64,000 bases of DNA, taken from contig NC_083382.1 in NCBI RefSeq assembly GCF_031755915.1, forward strand, positions 13,607,001 through 13,671,000, written 5' to 3'. The stretch is from Ziziphus jujuba (taxonomy: Eukaryota; Streptophyta; Magnoliopsida; Rosales; Rhamnaceae). The notes under the pieces are model-generated. The model worked only from the letters and a program-made list of their open reading frames with translations. It had not been told where the DNA came from and did not search any database. The position numbers and the translations under genes are program-made. Shown here piece by piece: positions 62,707 to 64,000 of this stretch (its first letter is position 1; every line of letters starts with the position of its first letter).

Positions 62707-64000
62707 ATGGAGTTTGAGGGAGAAATGCTAGAGCCAGTGAGTCCACTTGGACAGTACTGCAATAGCTCTGTGCTATCAATATCAGTACTTGCTGTTTTGG
62801 AGATTGGAACTCCTATTGATGATTCACAAACCATTTCACTTATAAGGGATCTTTTACTTCCTATCCATCCACGATTCTCCTGCATCATGGTTCTTTTTCT
62901 TTCCTTTTACTAGTAATTAATTTTTTTTGATTCTTTAGAAACATTTTTCTCCAGTTATAGCATGAATGTTATAGTTTTAGTAATAAATAAATGAATAAAT
63001 AAAAAATAAATATAGGGGTACGTAATTATGTTGTGCTTTATAACTCTTAATTTACTGACTTGAACTTCATTACCTGAATTTTTTTAACAACAATGTGGTG
63101 ATAGAAAAAAAAAAAAAAAATTAGAGGTAACTAGCTACATTTTACTCCCTAAATTATTTATTTTTATTTTTATTTTTTTTGGGACTTTGGATAACTACAA
63201 AAACCCCTTTACACTGCATATTTTATTTTTCTATCAGTTTAGCCAAAATTTTGCAACTTTCCATAACAAAATTAGCAAAATTAATCGTAGACAGTATAAA
63301 ACTAAAATAAAACGAACTGTTTTAAATAGTGTTACAAGATTAATTGTACATAGTTAATTTCAAATTCATCTCACAAAGCTCGTGAGTGGAGGTTTAGCCT
63401 TAATTATGCATATGTACAAGTTAATTAATACTTCATATAGCTATCTTCTTTATATGTTGGTAATTTATACAAGTGAACTTGAAATTAAGCAGGTTGGTGG
63501 AGTAAATGAATACAAAAAATGGAAAAAAGTTGAAGTAAAGATTGAAGATCATGTTCATGTCCCAATATTTCCTTCTGGTCTTTCTATTGAATCATATGAT
63601 AGATATTTTGATGACTATGTATCAAAGATAGCACTTGAAAGGTTTCCACAGGACAGACCTCTATGGGAAATTCATATAATCAAGTACCCAACAAGCAATG
63701 CAGCTGGAAACGTTATATTCAAGCTTCACCATGCGCTTGGTGATGGCTATTCTCTAATGGGTGCTCTTCTTTGTTGTCTGCAAAGAGCTGACAATCCTTC
63801 TATTCCATTGACATTTCCTTCGCGTAAACGAACAGAATTTGATGGCGATTGTAATCGAAGTTTATTTTCTTTTGTGCCCAAAATCTGCTCAGCCATTTTT
63901 AACACTGCAATGGATCTCAGTTGGAGCATCATCAAAAGCAATTTGATTGATGATGAGATAACACCAATTAGAACTGGAACTTATGGAGTTGAGTTTTTGC
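62707..64000 (+). CDS. WSD1-like O-acyltransferase (wax ester synthase/DGAT), 5' part
   Basis: Bifunctional wax ester synthase / diacylglycerol acyltransferase family; its relatives make cuticular wax esters at the ER. Exons seen: 62707-62889 (61 residues, EPVSPLGQYCNSSVLSISVLAVLE) and 63493 to beyond the window edge. The second exon contains the catalytic HHxxxDG motif as HHALGDG at about 63728-63748, preceded by DRPLWEIHII and FKLHH, all typical of the family. The frame is open to base 64000, so the remaining C-terminal half of the protein lies outside. The first ATG is used; a second in-frame ATG six codons on is possible, and a TATATATAA sequence at 62696-62704 almost touches the first ATG. 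The intron uses ATG|GTTCTT and AAGCAG|GTT. Confidence 0.9.
63189..63400. mobile_element. MITE-like repeat, copy C (WSD1 intron 1), partial
   Basis: Starts GGATAACTACAAAAACCCC, like the left end of copy A. It continues with CTATCAGTTTAGCCAAAATTTTG, AACAAAATTAGCAAAATTAA and a GTACATAGTTAATTTCAAAT block matching copy B. The right-hand third of the family is missing or too decayed to see. Confidence 0.5.

Noticed and set aside
63747..63941. Minus-strand frame within WSD1 exon 2
   Set aside because: Antisense shadow of the acyltransferase coding frame containing HHALGDG.

Overview
The window is nuclear DNA from a flowering plant, almost certainly a eudicot. It is AT-rich, with many poly-A/T tracts and short microsatellites. 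Its genes are split into many exons, and every confidently read protein belongs to a plant family. I cannot name the species from sequence alone.

Layout from left to right: a URI/RMP prefoldin-like gene (+, 1411-6028); a DREB2-type AP2 factor (-, 6938-7525, with a likely leader exon near 10.1-10.3 kb); the exocyst subunit SEC8 (-, 12888-29331, 25 coding exons); the Rab geranylgeranyl transferase beta subunit (-, 31318-33835); a SWI2/SNF2 helicase of the SWITCH2/ERCC6L2 type (-, 35429-41585); an early nodulin-like phytocyanin (-, 42809-43606); an intronless RALF peptide (+, 45939-46289); the bifunctional methionine-salvage enzyme DEP1 (-, 47249-54883); a single-domain FAR1-type protein (-, 56239-56799); and the first two exons of a WSD1-like wax ester synthase (+, 62707 to the window edge). 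Exon models were built by hand from reading frame, splice sites and remembered family sequences. Each complete model closes in frame.

The genes do not form a pathway. SEC8 and the Rab prenyltransferase both serve vesicle traffic. SWI2 and URI are nuclear or chaperone factors that, as I recall, are neighbours in Arabidopsis, so part of the order may be conserved. RALF, ENODL and WSD1 are cell-surface or cuticle genes.

The most unusual signal is in splicing. SEC8 needs GC-AG introns at six of its 24 junctions, URI needs one more, and the Rab prenyltransferase gene carries a good U12-type (minor spliceosome) intron. Non-coding DNA holds at least nine local tandem duplications with units of about 39-268 bp, a three-copy MITE-like family, and an inverted-repeat element near 60 kb. 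I found no CRISPR array, rRNA, convincing tRNA, virus or autonomous transposon.
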